This document shows positions 1 through 8,437 of a stretch of DNA of 64,000 nt, in pieces (position 1 is the first letter of the stretch; the number at the start of each line of letters is the position of its first letter). Both the position numbers and the translations under genes were made by a program. A model generated the notes under the pieces. The model searched no databases, was not told the origin of the DNA, and saw nothing but the letters and a program-made list of their open reading frames with translations. The stretch spans positions 2,914,001-2,978,000 of the forward strand of contig NZ_CP012201.1 of assembly GCF_001191005.1 (NCBI RefSeq), read 5' to 3'. The stretch is from Massilia sp. NR 4-1 (GTDB lineage: Bacteria; Pseudomonadota; Gammaproteobacteria; Burkholderiales; Burkholderiaceae_D).

Positions 1-223
1 CTTGCGCCACATCGCGCGTCACCAGGGCAAACTTGGCTTCGCTCGTCTTGCCGTGCTCCGGGTTGCTGACCAAGGTGACGCCGCTGCGCGCGCGCACCGC
101 CTCAAAGTTTTCATCATGCAGGGCATGTGAAGTTTTCAGCAAGACCACATTATGGCCGTCCACAGCCAGCAGTCCCCCTAAAGCGCAACCGGCATTGCCC
201 GCGCCCACCATCAATACATTCAT
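1..223 (-). CDS. NAD(P)-binding opine/octopine dehydrogenase-like protein, partial (5' part only)
   Basis: The first 74 codons of a minus-strand gene lie here; the rest is beyond the left edge. The ATG at 223 has a strong GGAGGG ribosome binding site five bases upstream. The translation starts MNVLMVGAGNAGCALGGLLA, a Rossmann-fold dinucleotide-binding loop (GxGNAG) followed by an acidic-histidine turn (VDGHNVVLL). This loop, with Asn before Ala-Gly, resembles the NAD/NADP octopine/nopaline dehydrogenase family. 2-dehydropantoate reductase and other 6-phosphogluconate-dehydrogenase-like folds remain possible because the catalytic domain is missing. No substrate can be inferred. Confidence 0.6.
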   Translation of the reverse strand, partial: MNVLMVGAGNAGCALGGLLAVDGHNVVLLKTSHALHDENFEAVRARSGVTLVSNPEHGKTSEAKFALVTRDVAQ

Positions 224-562
224 GATTCCCTCCAATCGTCATGCCCTGCAATGCAACACCAGACCATCCAGTGCGCCAAACATGACGAAGTATAAACGTT
301 TTTCCAATGTTAGCATTGCTATTTTAGCAATTGTGTGCACCCCATCCCTGCTGCGGCAAGCAATATGATTCCCCCTGCCGGGGCCACTGTGACGCGGTGC
401 CGGCTGGTGAAACCCAGAGAGGGAAAGAGGCGGATTGGACGGTAAAGCGTATCGCGTCCAGGCGCTGATACAGGCTCTGCCGTGCAAGATGCAGAAAAGC
501 GCGGAAAATGGTAGCACGGCGTTACCATTATTGCAAATTGAGAAAAACAATTGCCCCGGGCG
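224..562. other. Intergenic region with a short perfect inverted repeat
   Basis: About 340 bases without a convincing gene; the ORFs crossing it lack ribosome binding sites and family resemblance. An AT-rich stretch at roughly 285-335 contains the perfect inverted repeat TTGCTA-TTT-TAGCAA at 316-330 and a TATACT hexamer (minus strand) just downstream. It lies 60-100 bases upstream of the minus-strand gene that starts at 223, so a promoter/operator for that gene is plausible. No well-spaced -35 element was found. Confidence 0.3.
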
Positions 563-589
563 AAAAAAAAGCAGCCAGAAACTGGCTGC
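563..589 (-). terminator. Rho-independent terminator of the eps/heparinase operon
   Basis: A perfect 8-bp stem GCAGCCAG / CTGGCTGC (571-578 and 582-589) with an AAA loop is followed on the minus strand by eight U residues (563-570). It lies 22 bases after the stop codon of the heparinase-like gene and fits the end of the long minus-strand eps operon. Confidence 0.85.
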
Positions 590-610
590 CTTTGCTGCCT
601 GCCCGAGGGC

Positions 611-2842
611 TTATTTCGGCAGGCTCAGGGTTTGCGTGCCGACAGTCAGGGTCCGGCCGGAAGCGCTCGTCGTCAGGGACAGCGCCGGCCGCTTGCAGCC
701 GACATCGAGCACGACCAGGAATTCGGCGCTGGTGACCGCGGCCGACTTGGCATATGCGCCATGGTTTTCCACGGTGCCCGCTTTCGGCGGCGGACCGCTG
801 CGGGTTTCGAAGACCGATCCGCTGCTCAGATCCGTCAGGCAAACCGAGCGGTCGACATTGGTGATGCTCACCTTCCCCCCCCCTTCAGCCTTGATCGGGC
901 CGGCGGCGTGCATATTCCATTCGAATTTATGGGCGGCCGGGGCGCTCAATTTGTCAAGGACAACCACGGCATCCTGGTTGCGCAGATACCAGACTTTGCG
1001 GATGGCCGAGTTCAGGCTGCCGGCATAGGCCGGGGTCGCGTCGCCTTCCGCATAATCGAGTGCGGCGCTGGTGCTGAAGGCGGTGATGCGGCCATTGTAG
1101 CCCAGGTTTTCGCCCGTTCCCTGGGTGAACTGGCCAATACCGCCATCATAGGTGATGGCATTATGCGCCTTGGTCTGGCGATACCAGCTGGTCACCAGCG
1201 GCGACATATAGTAATCCTGGTAGCCCGCTTCCATCAGCAGGCGCCGGCCGCCGCTGTTCAGGACGATCGAATTCTGGTCGCTATGGCTGTGGTTATAGGA
1301 ACCATAGGGACTGGACTTGAAGTACAGCGAAGTGCGCGCGCGGTCCGCCATGCTGCTGTGCATGGCCACCCAGCCGATACTCGGGTACAAGGCGGCATTG
1401 GCCGGCGGCACCGCCGTCGCCACCGTCTGCACCGGCAGCGGATAGCGCGCCGTCAGCAAGGTCAGGTCGTTTTCCTCGCCAAGCTGGTTTTTCGCATACC
1501 ACGCGGCCGTCGGCGTCGTATAGCGCGAGGCGAAGGCCTTGGTCAAGCCCCAGTTCGGGATGATTTCGCGCTCGTCGCCAAACACATTGCCCGGACTGCC
1601 TGGCGGCAGGAAATGCATCATGTAATTGGTAAAACCGATAGCCCAGGGCTTGTTAAACAGGTTCATGCCGAGCGCCTCGCCCAGCGGCTGCCATTGCTGG
1701 ATCAGGATGTCGGCCGTATACGTGCCATAGGCAGTACCCTGGGAATACCCCCCTTCCGGGCCGCTCCACACCGAGGTGGAATGGATGAAGGAACGCACGG
1801 CGAAGTCGAACCAGTTCTGGGCCGCCGGGATCTCATTGAGCACGAGCGCGGCAATCACGGCGGTATAGCCCAGATTGCTGCCGCCATGGGAATCGAAGGG
1901 GAATTGGTCCATGCGGCCGTCGCCGCCGGCCAAGTCGGTGTAGATTACGGCGACGCGCTGCTCGATGACTTTGAGCCAGGCAGCCCGGCGCGTGGCGTCA
2001 AGCTTGTCATAAAGCAAATCGAGCGTCTTGGCCAGCGAGAAGGCGATCTGGCGTGTAGCCTGGTCCTGATTGCTATAGCTGGTGGTGCCATACGGATTCA
2101 AGGCCGCCAGCTGGTCGCCGCGCAGCAGCGCTTCATTGAGGAATTTGGCATCGCCGGTCAAGCGGAACAACAGCGCGGCGGCTTCCGTCTGGCGCGCGGC
2201 CAGGCCGATCTTGGTCCGGATGTCGGTATCTTGCGCCGAGCGCGCCGCCGTCATGGTCGATGTGGCAAACATCACCCAATCGGCGTCGCGGATCGCGGGC
2301 AAGGAAGTTATCCTGCCTACAACTTCCGTGGTCAGCCGGTTCAGCGCCGCGCCGCGATCGGTTTTCATCTGCGCCGACCATTGCGCGGCCGGCAGGAATT
2401 CCTTGGGCAGGATGCGTGGCCGCGGATGCTTGATGGCATTACTGCGCAAGACGTCCGAGTCCGGCACCTCGAACACTTTGGAGGTGGAGTCAATCACGAA
2501 GGTGCGCGGAGTTGACCAGGCTTCCACCGTCGAGGGCGTCACGCGCCAGGTGTAGGTGCCGGCGGCAAAGGCCTTCGTCGGCAGGTAGAAATTGCGCTTC
2601 GTCGTGTAGGTCGCCACCACCGTGCTGCCCGACTTCACTTCCACCGTGTAACTGGCCGGCTTCAGCGGATGGCGCGACCACGTGAAGGCCGGCGGGTTCT
2701 GCGGCTGCACCTGCATTTGTTCCGGCCGCGGCTTGATGGCTATCGGGTCGGCTGACAAAGCCCAGTCTGCATGACTGGGAATCGCGATAGACGCCAAGCT
2801 CAGCGCTACCATGCTAGCAAGAATGTTATTGCCGAAAGTCAT
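611..2842 (-). CDS. Heparinase II/III family polysaccharide lyase-like protein with DUF4962-type N-terminus (743 aa)
   Basis: Predicted secreted enzyme with a signal peptide ending near residue 25 (IAIPSHA|DWALS). Residues of roughly 45-120 look like a fibronectin/DUF4962-type beta domain (PPAFTWSRHP...YTVEVKSG). An alpha/alpha-toroid region follows, and from about residue 480 a heparinase II/III-type beta-sandwich with the signature SHSDQNSIVLNSGGRRLLME and the later KAHNAITYDGG. The family cleaves uronic-acid-containing polysaccharides by beta-elimination; the substrate here cannot be read from sequence. The ATG at 2842 has a GGAGA site nine bases upstream. As the last gene of the eps operon it probably trims or degrades the exopolysaccharide in the periplasm or outside the cell. 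It is distinct from the two larger relatives at 47.6-54.9 kb. Confidence 0.8.
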   Translation of the reverse strand: MTFGNNILASMVALSLASIAIPSHADWALSADPIAIKPRPEQMQVQPQNPPAFTWSRHPLKPASYTVEVKSGSTVVATYTTKRNFYLPTKAFAAGTYTWRVTPSTVEAWSTPRTFVIDSTSKVFEVPDSDVLRSNAIKHPRPRILPKEFLPAAQWSAQMKTDRGAALNRLTTEVVGRITSLPAIRDADWVMFATSTMTAARSAQDTDIRTKIGLAARQTEAAALLFRLTGDAKFLNEALLRGDQLAALNPYGTTSYSNQDQATRQIAFSLAKTLDLLYDKLDATRRAAWLKVIEQRVAVIYTDLAGGDGRMDQFPFDSHGGSNLGYTAVIAALVLNEIPAAQNWFDFAVRSFIHSTSVWSGPEGGYSQGTAYGTYTADILIQQWQPLGEALGMNLFNKPWAIGFTNYMMHFLPPGSPGNVFGDEREIIPNWGLTKAFASRYTTPTAAWYAKNQLGEENDLTLLTARYPLPVQTVATAVPPANAALYPSIGWVAMHSSMADRARTSLYFKSSPYGSYNHSHSDQNSIVLNSGGRRLLMEAGYQDYYMSPLVTSWYRQTKAHNAITYDGGIGQFTQGTGENLGYNGRITAFSTSAALDYAEGDATPAYAGSLNSAIRKVWYLRNQDAVVVLDKLSAPAAHKFEWNMHAAGPIKAEGGGKVSITNVDRSVCLTDLSSGSVFETRSGPPPKAGTVENHGAYAKSAAVTSAEFLVVLDVGCKRPALSLTTSASGRTLTVGTQTLSLPK

Positions 2843-2952
2843 TTGAAGTCTCCATGAAAACCCAGCATCGGGATGCCTTCCCGTGCACCACGCACACGGG
2901 CCGCCGCCTTCAATGATCCGGTCAAATCAGCGTGCAGTTGTTACGAGGCCGT

Positions 2953-2981
2953 ACTATACACGAATCGAAAGCAATATTCGT
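2953..2981 (-). promoter_or_regulatory. Candidate promoter/operator upstream of the heparinase-like gene
   Basis: On the minus strand a TATAGT hexamer (2953-2958) follows immediately after a perfect inverted repeat ACGAAT-N10-ATTCGT (2960-2965 and 2976-2981). It lies about 110 bases upstream of the start at 2842, inside a 270-bp gap that separates this gene from the rest of the eps operon. That suggests independent transcription of the lyase gene. No good -35 box was seen, so an activator site is as likely as an operator. Confidence 0.3.
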
Positions 2982-3112
2982 TGGCTACAGGCAACCAACT
3001 GCGAATTCCCTCTTTGGCCGACGCTTAACACCGCTCCATCTTAACGGCAAGCCAGCACTCGCTCCAAGGCGGGATTTGTTTCCGCGCGCAAGCTGTCGCT
3101 TCCTGAGCTAAC

Positions 3113-4411
3113 TCAACCAGTTCGCCAATGCTCGCGCCCACGCAGCAGACGCCAGATGAAGGCCAGCGCCCCCCATTGGAGCTGTGCCAAATCGCGATAG
3201 GCTGGAACCAGGCGATAAAATACCAGCAAGGTCAGGGCATAGGCGCACAGTGTCGCCAACGCCGCGCCGACGGCGCCCTGCAAGGGCACCAGCACCAGGT
3301 TGAGCAAGGCATTCACGCTGAGCATGAACACCGACTTCCAGATGAGCTGGCTTTGCCGGTTGCCAGCCAGCAGGTACTGGGCCAGGGGGGCGTCGAAAAA
3401 CACGAACACGGCAATGAAAATATGGACGTACAGCACCGGCAAGGCGGCCGCATACTGCTTGCCGAGCAACAGGGGAATCGCGTAGTCGCCCACCAGCAGG
3501 ATCAAAAACACCGGCCCCAGGCTAATGGCCAGCATGGCCGCCTTGATGCGCATGATATTGCGCCGCATCTGCTGCGGATCCGCGATATTGAAAATATATT
3601 TGGGCGACAGGGAGTTCATCAGGATCGGCGCAAACGTCCACCAGAACTCCGAAAAGCGCAGGGCCGCGCCATACATGCCAACCTGGACAAAGTCGGTAAA
3701 CCAGCCCAGCATCAACTGGTCGACCCGCGCCGCCAGGCTCGAAATCAGGGCCGAAATAGCGATCGGCGTTCCCTGGATCATCATCGCGCGGATGCCGTGC
3801 CAGCTGAATTTCCAGGTCGAAAAGCGGCCGCCGCGCACCAGATACAAGCCAAACAGGACGAGGAAAATGCCCACCGCTTCAGCCAGCACCGCCGCGCCGA
3901 ACCAGGGCAGGCTGCAGCCGGCCAGGATCAGCGCCACACGCAATCCGGCCGCCGCCACACGCACCACGTTTTGCAGCATCACCGGCAAGGCGATGGCCAG
4001 CTTGCTCTGGAAGAAAAGAAAGATGCCGGCCGGCGTTTCGGCAAACGGAATGGCCAGGCTCATCAGGATGACCAGCTGCAGCAGCTCGCTGTCGCGCCGG
4101 CCGACCATATACATGGCGGCCACGGCCAACACGCCGGCCGACAACGAACCGATCAGCCGGATCGCGAACGCAGCGCCCAGTACCTCGTCGTCGCTGCCTG
4201 GATTGCGGACCAGATTGCGGATCACGTTCTCACCCACGCCAAACCAGGCGATGCCATTGAATAAGCCAACCCAGGCCAGTGCATACATATACACGCCATA
4301 CTGCGCCGGCCCCAGGTAGCGCGCGATCCACAAGCCGACAAACACGCCGGTGAAGATGCGCACCAGCTTTTCGCTGGCCAGCCAGAGGAAACTAAAAAGA
4401 CTCGACTTCAA
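3113..4411 (-). CDS. Oligosaccharide flippase family protein (Wzx-like)
   Basis: A 432-residue, very hydrophobic protein with about 12-14 predicted membrane segments, beginning LFSFLWLASEKLVRIFTGVFVGLWIARYLGP. The N-terminal pattern of ARYLGPxxYGVY is typical of polysaccharide-synthesis MATE/MOP flippases, which move undecaprenyl-pyrophosphate-linked repeat units across the inner membrane. The start appears to be TTG at 4411 with GGAT about nine bases upstream, ten bases after the preceding glycosyltransferase stop; no internal ATG lies nearby. It is the Wzx component of a Wzx/Wzy-type EPS system together with EpsB, EpsE, EpsF and the polymerase at 6160-7737. Confidence 0.88.
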   Translation of the reverse strand: MKSSLFSFLWLASEKLVRIFTGVFVGLWIARYLGPAQYGVYMYALAWVGLFNGIAWFGVGENVIRNLVRNPGSDDEVLGAAFAIRLIGSLSAGVLAVAAMYMVGRRDSELLQLVILMSLAIPFAETPAGIFLFFQSKLAIALPVMLQNVVRVAAAGLRVALILAGCSLPWFGAAVLAEAVGIFLVLFGLYLVRGGRFSTWKFSWHGIRAMMIQGTPIAISALISSLAARVDQLMLGWFTDFVQVGMYGAALRFSEFWWTFAPILMNSLSPKYIFNIADPQQMRRNIMRIKAAMLAISLGPVFLILLVGDYAIPLLLGKQYAAALPVLYVHIFIAVFVFFDAPLAQYLLAGNRQSQLIWKSVFMLSVNALLNLVLVPLQGAVGAALATLCAYALTLLVFYRLVPAYRDLAQLQWGALAFIWRLLRGREHWRTG

Positions 4412-4421
4412 AAAAACATCC

Positions 4422-5447
4422 TTATCCGCGCAGACGCAGACTGCTCAGCAGCGTCTTGGCGCACAATTTCACATAGTCCCGCGGCCCGAGCACTCCGCCC
4501 CAGGATTGCGGGCCGCGCAGCCAGCGCCACAGCACGGCCAGGCCGGCATGGCTGTTGGCATTGCAAACGGCGTACCAACGCTCGGCAATCGCATGGCGCA
4601 GGGCGGCGGCCTGGTACACCCCGTGGCGCGCGTTGGCCTGGGCGATGCGCTCGAGCCAGGCGCGGCAGCGCGGCAGCACCTGGGCCGGCGCCTCGTCCAG
4701 CCATTCGATATAGCGGTGCAAACGCAGCTCATCCTCGCTGGCCTCGATGCCCAGGCGACGCAGCTGGTCGCGGTTGATGGCGGTGATATGCTGGGCCAGC
4801 CGGCCGCGCTGGAGCCGGGTGATATTGTTGCCGTGGATGCGGATGGCGATCAGCACCTCGGGCAGATTGACGAAGCGGTACTGCTGGACACCGCGCGTGT
4901 ACATATCATAGTCCTCGGCCAAGTCATGCTCGGGCGAGAAGCGCAGCGCCCGCATCACATCGCTGCGCACGAAGAAAGCCGGCGTGCTGATATAGGCGCG
5001 AAACAGCAGGGTGGCCTTGACGAACTCGCTGTCGCCGGGCAGACGCCATTGATAGGGGCGGGGCTGGCCGGCGGCATCGATGGGCTGCGACCAGCAGCCC
5101 ACGGCCGCCACGTCCGGGTGCTGCTCCAGATAGGCATGCTGGCGCTGCAGGCGCGTCGGGTAAGCCAGGTCGTCGCTGTCGAGAAAGGCGATATACGGCG
5201 CGCGCGCCAGGTCGATGCCGAGATTGCGCGTGTAGATCAGGCCACGATTGCCCGCATTATGGATGACGCGCACGCGCGGGTCGCGCTGCTGCGCCAGCAG
5301 CGCGGCCGTCTCATCGCTGGAGCCATCGTTGATGACGATCAGTTCGAAATCGCTGAAAGTTTGCATCAGGATGCTGTCGATCGCCTGGTTCAGGAAGGCA
5401 GCGGCGTTATACGCCGGCATGATGACGGAAACTGCCGGCATGCTCAT
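4422..5447 (-). CDS. Glycosyltransferase family 2
   Basis: A 341-residue GT-A glycosyltransferase. Residues 5-110 hold the family-2 core: VSVIMPAYNAAAFLNQAIDS, the nucleotide-binding ELIVINDGSSDET, and the metal-binding DSDD within IAFLDSDDLAYPTRLQRQ. The C-terminal part is helical and Arg-rich. It would add one sugar to the lipid-linked EPS repeat on the cytoplasmic face. It overlaps the upstream gene by four bases (ATGA), indicating translational coupling within the operon. Donor sugar and linkage cannot be inferred. Confidence 0.9.
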   Translation of the reverse strand: MSMPAVSVIMPAYNAAAFLNQAIDSILMQTFSDFELIVINDGSSDETAALLAQQRDPRVRVIHNAGNRGLIYTRNLGIDLARAPYIAFLDSDDLAYPTRLQRQHAYLEQHPDVAAVGCWSQPIDAAGQPRPYQWRLPGDSEFVKATLLFRAYISTPAFFVRSDVMRALRFSPEHDLAEDYDMYTRGVQQYRFVNLPEVLIAIRIHGNNITRLQRGRLAQHITAINRDQLRRLGIEASEDELRLHRYIEWLDEAPAQVLPRCRAWLERIAQANARHGVYQAAALRHAIAERWYAVCNANSHAGLAVLWRWLRGPQSWGGVLGPRDYVKLCAKTLLSSLRLRG

Positions 5448-6163
5448 CCACGCGCCCCGGCGAAGGCGTCAAAAGAAATGCTCCAGGCCGGGTGCAAGCC
5501 TGCCATCTGCATCAGGCGGTGCAGGCCGCGCTTGGTCCGCCCATTGGTCCAGCTGACCGTCGGCCCGTAATGGTGGATGCCGATCGTCTCGGCCGTGACG
5601 TCGGCAAACATGAGTTGCCGCGCATTGAGCGGATTCTCGTGGTCGTAGGGATTGAAGGGGAAGAAGGACTTGGCGTCCAGCAAGGTACTGCGCCCCGCCC
5701 CCACCTGCTCCGCCGCGTGTCCCACGATCAGCGGCGAACTGGTAAACAGCTTGCGCGGCCCCAGATCGGCCAGAATCAGCTGGCGCGCCGCCGCCATCAC
5801 CGGATCGCCCGCCGGGCTGGCCAGGAAGGCCGTGCCCACCACCGTCGCGCTTTCCCGCGCCAGGACGCAATGCGCCTGGGCGGTGACCGGATCGAGGGAG
5901 CGGATCAATTCCATATCGGTATCGAGGTAGATGCCGCCGTGTCGGTAGAGCACGTCGAAACGCACCCAATCGGAGACGAAGGCCCATTTTTTGCGGGCAA
6001 TCGCAGCCCGGCAATAATCATTGTCCAGATCGGAATTGCCCTCATTCCACAGACGGATCTCATACTCCGGACAGAGCCGGCGCCAGGAATCGATGCAGCG
6101 CTGGTGCAAGGCGTTCAGCTTGCCTTGGCCAAACCAGCAATAATGTATTACTTTGGGAATCAT
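5444..6163 (-). CDS. Glycosyltransferase, capsular/GT32-like (DXD sugar-binding family)
   Basis: A 239-residue protein starting MIPKVIHYCWFGQGKLNALHQ. The opening IPKVIHYCWFG and the central GGIYLDTDMELI, with DTD as the DXD motif near residue 100, are diagnostic of the Gly_transf_sug/GT32-type enzymes found in capsule and LPS clusters. These use nucleotide sugars with a divalent metal. It overlaps both neighbours by four bases, so it is translated from the same polycistronic eps message. Confidence 0.88.
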   Translation of the reverse strand: MIPKVIHYCWFGQGKLNALHQRCIDSWRRLCPEYEIRLWNEGNSDLDNDYCRAAIARKKWAFVSDWVRFDVLYRHGGIYLDTDMELIRSLDPVTAQAHCVLARESATVVGTAFLASPAGDPVMAAARQLILADLGPRKLFTSSPLIVGHAAEQVGAGRSTLLDAKSFFPFNPYDHENPLNARQLMFADVTAETIGIHHYGPTVSWTNGRTKRGLHRLMQMAGLHPAWSISFDAFAGARG

Positions 6164-7737
6164 AGTGCGTGACGGACCAGGCGATCCGTCCCTCCTTTCA
6201 GACCGTCGTGCCGGACGGCGTCTGCCGTCTGGCCAAAGCGCCAGACCTGCACGATGCAGCCCAGGCAGAAGAAGAACAGCAGCTGGACGGTCGGTTCATC
6301 CAGCAAGGCGCGGTTATACACCACCGTGCTCGCATACAAGACCAGCATGGCCGTGGCGGTATCGGTCATGGCCCGCTCTTCGGCCGTGCCGCGCCCCGAG
6401 CGCAACAGGCGGAAACCGGCGGCAAGGCCAATGCCGAGCATGGTCAGGAAAGCCAGCGCGCCGAGGATGCCCACATCCCACAGCAGCTGCGCCAGCGCAA
6501 TCGGGTTGATCGACAGCGAGCGATAGCGTGCCGCCACCACGCCCTTGCCCGTGCCGCTACTGCTGAGGCTAGCGCCGGGACCATAACCAATCAGCCGTTC
6601 CATGGTACTGGGCACAGGATCGGTGTACCACAGATACAGCGCTGCACCACGGCTGATCTCGCCGGTGCGGTAATGGATTTCATGGACGTCGAAGAAGTAG
6701 CCGCCGGTCTTCTGCAACTTTTCTTCCAGGGTATTGCCGGCCGCGCCCTTTTCGCCCCAGTACATGGCTTTGTAGGCAGCAAATGTGCCGGCCATGAACA
6801 CCAGGGCAAAGATGCCATACACGAACAGGGTGCCAATATTGCGCAGCACGCGGCGGCGCAGGACGATGAGCAGTGCCAACGGTAGCCAAAGCACAATGGC
6901 CTTGACCTCGCCCATCAGCAGGATCAGCAAACCAGTCGGCACCATGCACAGCGGCAAGAGCCGGCTCGACACACCATGATTCCAGCGCGCCAGTGCGTAG
7001 CTCATGGCCGCTACCGTGGCCAGCACCATGGCCGCGCTCATATTCGGGCCGAAGGTGCCAGTGACCGCATCCCAGCCCAGCCTTTTGGCAGGGCCAAAAT
7101 GCTGATAAATGACCGGGAACACTTGCAGCACGACGATCGCCAGAAAAATCCACCACAGCCGCCGCAGCTGCGCGGGCGGCCAGCGAAACCAGTAAAGGGC
7201 GAACAGCACGCCGAACATGGGAATGGCAAAGCGCAGGGAAGAAAAGCGCTGCAACGTGCTGGCATGGCCCTGCGACAAGCTGAAAAAGAAGAAGGCCAGA
7301 TAGGCCAGACTGGCAATATAGACGGCGGTGGCCATGCCGCTGCCGGCATGCGGCGCCACCAGCTTTACCCGGTTGACCGGCGTCAGCTCGAGCAAGGCCC
7401 GCAACAGCAGCAGACCGGCGAGGGCACTGGTGAGCCAGGCGCCCAGGCGGATATGCAGGAACTCGACCATGACGCCCTGGACCAGGAAGGTCATGAGAAA
7501 CAGCAGCGGCAGCAGCGCGCGCGTGCTGAACATGAACAGCACCGGCACGGCCAGCAGCAAGGCCGTGAAGCCGATCGTCAGCGACAGCGAGCCGAGGGCG
7601 ACGATGGCCCCCAGCAGCAGCGCCAACAGCAACAGGGCCAGCGCCACCAGGGCCAGGACCGGGCTGGGCAGGCGGCGGCGCAGATGCGCCCACGGCAGGG
7701 CCGGCCCGGCAGCCTGTCGGAAGAACGGAAGTTTCAT
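6160..7737 (-). CDS. O-antigen ligase / Wzy-type polysaccharide polymerase-like membrane protein
   Basis: A 525-residue protein with roughly 11-13 hydrophobic segments and a large periplasmic loop around residues 320-410 containing GYGPGASLSSSGTGKG. The N-terminal cytoplasmic Arg/Pro stretch followed by paired helices, and the position between epsI and the glycosyltransferases, fit the O-antigen ligase/polymerase family. It is most likely the Wzy polymerase of the EPS system. Sequence similarity in this family is low, so ligase and polymerase cannot be separated by inspection. It starts 16 bases after epsI and its stop overlaps the next gene. Confidence 0.82.
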   Translation of the reverse strand: MKLPFFRQAAGPALPWAHLRRRLPSPVLALVALALLLLALLLGAIVALGSLSLTIGFTALLLAVPVLFMFSTRALLPLLFLMTFLVQGVMVEFLHIRLGAWLTSALAGLLLLRALLELTPVNRVKLVAPHAGSGMATAVYIASLAYLAFFFFSLSQGHASTLQRFSSLRFAIPMFGVLFALYWFRWPPAQLRRLWWIFLAIVVLQVFPVIYQHFGPAKRLGWDAVTGTFGPNMSAAMVLATVAAMSYALARWNHGVSSRLLPLCMVPTGLLILLMGEVKAIVLWLPLALLIVLRRRVLRNIGTLFVYGIFALVFMAGTFAAYKAMYWGEKGAAGNTLEEKLQKTGGYFFDVHEIHYRTGEISRGAALYLWYTDPVPSTMERLIGYGPGASLSSSGTGKGVVAARYRSLSINPIALAQLLWDVGILGALAFLTMLGIGLAAGFRLLRSGRGTAEERAMTDTATAMLVLYASTVVYNRALLDEPTVQLLFFFCLGCIVQVWRFGQTADAVRHDGLKGGTDRLVRHAL

Positions 7738-7753
7738 GGACGATCCTTACTGC

Positions 7754-8437
7754 TTACTGGCCGAGGCCACCGAAATGCCGGCGCGCCGCCAGCGGCTGCG
7801 CCGCCAGCAAATCGTTGACGAATTGTTGCTGCAGCGTGAAGGCGCGTTCACTGTCGGCACTGATGCTCGACACCCGCATCAGCGTGGCATCGGGAATCAG
7901 GCCGCGCATGGCATAGCCCAGCTTAGCTTTCTTGAGCGCCCAGGAACTGTCGACGGCCTTCTCGCCGACCACGACCCAGTAGGTAATCGGTTCGATGCGG
8001 CCATTCAGGCTGGCCGTCAGGCGCGCCACGGGCACGCTGCCGAAGCGGGTGGGCAATTGACCATGGACGGTGGGGCCGACGGCGAAGCCCTGGCCGCCGT
8101 AGCAGCCTTCGGGGAAGTGCACGGCCAGGTTGTCGCGCTGGTCGGTGCCATAGGCGATCGACAGCATGATGCGCTCGCCCTTGCGGTTGACATAGGTGCG
8201 CGCCAGGGTCTGGGCATAGATGCGGTCGATCTCGGCCTGCGTGGTCGGATTGACCACGGCACCGATCTGGTGCTTATCCTCTTCCCAGTCGCCGAAGCGG
8301 CTCGGGATCGCCTGCTCCAGCACCACCGGCGGGCGGCCGTCGGCCACCTTCACGGTCGGCGTCAGGTAGCGCGCGCCGGCGCTCGACAGCACCAGGGCGC
8401 CGCCGAGAATGCAGCTGATGAGAATGGAGCGATTCAT
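7754..8437 (-). CDS. epsI: Exosortase-associated protein EpsI
   Basis: A 227-residue protein with one N-terminal membrane anchor or signal (ILISCILGGALVLSSAG) and an extracytoplasmic domain carrying HFPEGCYGGQGF near residue 107. The H-x-PE-x-CY pattern is the hallmark of the EpsI family that accompanies exosortases. Its biochemical role is not settled; it is encoded next to, or fused with, exosortase in many EPS clusters. Here the ATG overlaps the exosortase stop by four bases. The gene itself is intact although its partner exosortase is frameshifted. Confidence 0.9.
   Translation of the reverse strand: MNRSILISCILGGALVLSSAGARYLTPTVKVADGRPPVVLEQAIPSRFGDWEEDKHQIGAVVNPTTQAEIDRIYAQTLARTYVNRKGERIMLSIAYGTDQRDNLAVHFPEGCYGGQGFAVGPTVHGQLPTRFGSVPVARLTASLNGRIEPITYWVVVGEKAVDSSWALKKAKLGYAMRGLIPDATLMRVSSISADSERAFTLQQQFVNDLLAAQPLAARRHFGGLGQ

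Noticed and set aside
551..2515. A 654-residue plus-strand frame opposite the heparinase-like gene
   Set aside because: It overlaps a gene with signal peptide and conserved lyase motifs; the frame itself is Arg/Gly-rich and has no start signal.
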